The position numbers and the translations under genes are program-made. Shown one piece after another: positions 6,353-7,791 of a stretch of DNA of 7,791 bases. A model generated the notes under the pieces. It was not told the origin of the DNA, searched no databases, and was given only the letters and a program-made list of their open reading frames with translations. This DNA is from DATBDM01 sp036269915. GTDB lineage: Bacteria; Actinomycetota; Thermoleophilia; Solirubrobacterales; Solirubrobacteraceae. The DNA is taken from assembly GCA_036269915.1 (NCBI GenBank), contig DATBDM010000217.1, forward strand, positions 1 through 7,791, given 5' to 3'. How positions within the stretch are numbered: the stretch's first letter is position 1; each line of letters opens with the position of its first letter.

Positions 6353-7416
6353 ACTTCCCGCAGCGCCACCATCTCGCGGCGCAGCGCCAGCTCCTCGAGG
6401 GCGCGGCGCTCGATGCTCTGCACCTCGGCGGGGCGGATCTCGAGCCGGCGGGCGGCCTCGCGGATCGACACCGGGTCCTGCTCGGTGCCGAGGCCGAAGC
6501 GCATCTTGATCACGGTCTGCTCGCGCTCGGGCAGCGAGGAGACGACCTCGCGCACGGCCTGGTCGCGCAGGGTCACCTCGACCTCCTCATCGGGGGAGGG
6601 CTCGCGGCCCGGCAGCAGCTCGCCGAGCTCGGTCTCGCCTTCGGTGCCGAGCGGGCGCTCCAGGCTCGTGACCTTGCGCGCGACGTCGCGCAGGTCCTCG
6701 ACCTGCTTCGTCGTGAGCTGGGCGTGCGTGGCGATCTCCTCGATCGTCGGCGAGCGGCCCAGCTTCGTCGCGAGCTCGCGCTCGGAGGCGGCGATCTTGC
6801 GCTCGCGCTGGGCGACGTTGATCGGCAGGCGGATCGTGCGGCCGCGCTCGTCGAGCGCGCGGCCGATCGCCTGGCGGACCCACAACGTCGCGTAGGTCGA
6901 GAAGCGGAAGCCCTTGCGCCAGTCGAACTTCTCGACGGCGCGGATCAGGCCGAGCATGCCCTCCTGGATGAGGTCGAGCAGCGTCAGCTCGCCGAGGTTC
7001 TGGTACTTGCGGGCGATCGAGACGACCAGGCGCAGGTTGGAGTTGATCATCCGCTCCTTGGCCTGCAGGTCGCCCTTCTCGACGCGCTGGGCGAGCTCGG
7101 TCTCCTCGGCCGGCGTGAGCAGCTTGTAGCGGCCGGCCTCGTTGAGGAACTGCTGGAGCCCGTCCGTCGTGTAGGTGACGAGGTCGTGGTTCGTGACCGC
7201 CGTCGGCGGGGCGGAGGTGATCCCGCAGTCGTCGGTGACCGAGATGCCCTCGTCCTCGAGGCGCTGCTGGAGCGCCTGGACCTGGTCGTCGTCGAGCTCG
7301 AGGTCGTCGCCGACCTTCGAAAGCGCCGAGGCGTTGATGCAGCCGGCCTCGCGGCCGAGCTCGACCAGCGCGCTCAGCTCGTCCCAGCCCGCGGGTTCCG
7401 TCGTGGTGTCGGCCAC
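6343..7416 (-). CDS. RpoD-like (sigma-70 group 1/2) sigma factor with diverged promoter-contact residues
   Basis: With the GTG start at 7416 the protein has 357 residues and the full primary-sigma order. A region 1.1-like segment spans about 11-63 (WDELSALVELGREAG to EDEGISVTDD). Region 1.2 is DGLQQFLNEAGRYKLLTPAEE (85-105). Region 2 (120-200) includes NLRLVVSIARKY and LDLIQEGMLGLIRAVEKFD. Region 3 (205-270) and region 4 (284-345) follow. It differs from standard RpoD in key places. The usual YATWWIRQAITRA is YATLWVRQAIGRA, with Leu178 in place of the first Trp (E. coli W433) and Gly in place of T440. The -35 recognition helix reads IRPAEVQSIE (327-336), where E. coli has VTRERIRQIE. It may therefore be an alternative or lineage-specific sigma factor. 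The frame is open to GTG 7455, but that extension is arginine-rich and overlaps the upstream gene. GTG 7416 follows the upstream stop by 1 base, with GAAGG (7429-7433) ahead of it. Confidence 0.92.
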   Translation of the reverse strand: MADTTTEPAGWDELSALVELGREAGCINASALSKVGDDLELDDDQVQALQQRLEDEGISVTDDCGITSAPPTAVTNHDLVTYTTDGLQQFLNEAGRYKLLTPAEETELAQRVEKGDLQAKERMINSNLRLVVSIARKYQNLGELTLLDLIQEGMLGLIRAVEKFDWRKGFRFSTYATLWVRQAIGRALDERGRTIRLPINVAQRERKIAASERELATKLGRSPTIEEIATHAQLTTKQVEDLRDVARKVTSLERPLGTEGETELGELLPGREPSPDEEVEVTLRDQAVREVVSSLPEREQTVIKMRFGLGTEQDPVSIREAARRLEIRPAEVQSIERRALEELALRREMVALREVAA

Positions 7417-7417
7417 G

Positions 7418-7791
7418 TCAGCCGCGCGCCTTCGCCGTCGCGCGGTCGTTCGCACGCTGGATCGCTCTCGCGAGCTCGTCCTTGGTCATCTTCGAGCGCC
7501 CGTCGACGCCGGCCCGCTTGGCCTGCTCGTAGAGCTCGGCCTTCGGCTTGCTCGCGTCGACGCCCCCGAAGCTGCGCTTGGGGCGCTCGAGCGCGTCGCG
7601 CCCGCCCTGCGCGGACTGGGGGTCCGAGGGGCCCTTGGCGTCTTTGAGCTCCCAGTGGTCGCCGCGCTTCTCCGCCACGTGCTTGACGGAGGACCAGGCG
7701 GCGCGGTGGGCGCGCTCCTCGGAGTCGTAGGTCTCCTCGGCGGAATCAAGGGTCTCGGCGTACGTGTTCTGCACCTTCTCCGGCGAGCGCT
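7418..7791 (-). CDS. ChaB-family protein with C-terminal Rho-N-like domain, 5' end outside the window
   Basis: The reading frame enters from the right edge of the window, so the true start is not visible. A GTG at 7774 is in frame, but the residues before it (RSPEK) also fit the ChaB family, so I treat the gene as partial. The visible N-terminal part resembles ChaB: a helical QNTYAETLDSAEETY, then EERAHRAAWSSVKHVAEK, then GDHWELKDAKGPSDP. After a Gly/Arg-rich linker, a C-terminal segment (KAELYEQAKRAGVDGRSKMTKDELARAI) looks like the small SAP/Rho N-terminal fold that binds nucleic acid. ChaB was named from an E. coli cation-transport locus, but its role is not firmly known, and such fusions in actinobacteria are usually annotated only by domain. 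The stop codon is 1 base before the GTG of the RpoD-like sigma gene, so the two are probably translationally coupled. Confidence 0.8.
   Translation of the reverse strand, partial: RSPEKVQNTYAETLDSAEETYDSEERAHRAAWSSVKHVAEKRGDHWELKDAKGPSDPQSAQGGRDALERPKRSFGGVDASKPKAELYEQAKRAGVDGRSKMTKDELARAIQRANDRATAKARG

Noticed and set aside
7417..7455. GTG 7455 as start of the RpoD-like sigma gene
   Set aside because: It adds a poly-Arg stretch (MRTTARRRRRAAD) that is a frame shadow of the ChaB C-terminus and has no good ribosome binding site.
6724..7647. A 307-codon plus-strand frame opposite the RpoD-like and ChaB genes
   Set aside because: It is a shadow of conserved sigma and ChaB coding sequence and has no domain of its own.

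Overview
The window is very GC-rich, densely coding bacterial DNA. Almost every codon ends in G or C, GTG and TTG starts occur, and intergenic gaps are 1 to about 70 bases. The gene families (an actinobacterial-type SigB/SigF sigma factor, a STAS anti-anti-sigma factor, a ChaB/Rho-N protein, a soluble HD-GYP plus GGDEF protein) suggest an Actinomycetota chromosome. Thermoleophilia/Solirubrobacterales is my best guess, but this is an inference from composition and protein style, not a database match. There is no mobile element, CRISPR array, tRNA or rRNA in the window.

Layout. Positions 61-5051 hold a two-gene leftward unit. A 759-residue cyclic-di-GMP signalling protein (HD-GYP, GAF, GGDEF, GAF) is followed after 29 bases by a complete phosphoenolpyruvate carboxylase gene (ppc). 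A divergent intergenic region of about 70 bases (5052-5121) separates this unit from a rightward pair: a STAS anti-sigma-factor antagonist (5122-5478) and a SigB/SigF-type sigma factor (5549-6346). That sigma gene converges tail-to-tail, with overlapping stop codons, on a leftward primary-type (RpoD-like) sigma gene (7416-6343). The RpoD-like gene lies 1 base downstream of a ChaB/Rho-N protein gene, whose 5' end runs off the right edge of the window.

How the genes may work together. The core is regulatory: two sigma factors of different classes, one partner-switching antagonist and one c-di-GMP enzyme lie within about 5 kb. Two SigB/SigF-like promoters (GTTT-type -35, GGGTA-type -10) can be proposed, a good one directly before the SigB/F gene and a weaker one before the STAS gene. 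They suggest positive autoregulation, and both leave almost no room for a 5' leader. No anti-sigma kinase (RsbW type) is present, so the switch must be completed by a gene elsewhere. The RpoD-like sigma keeps the overall fold of a primary sigma factor but has changed several residues that contact the -10 and -35 elements. It is therefore better read as a diverged, possibly alternative, group 1/2 sigma factor than as a plain housekeeping sigma factor. The PEP carboxylase has all catalytic and aspartate-feedback residues that I could place.
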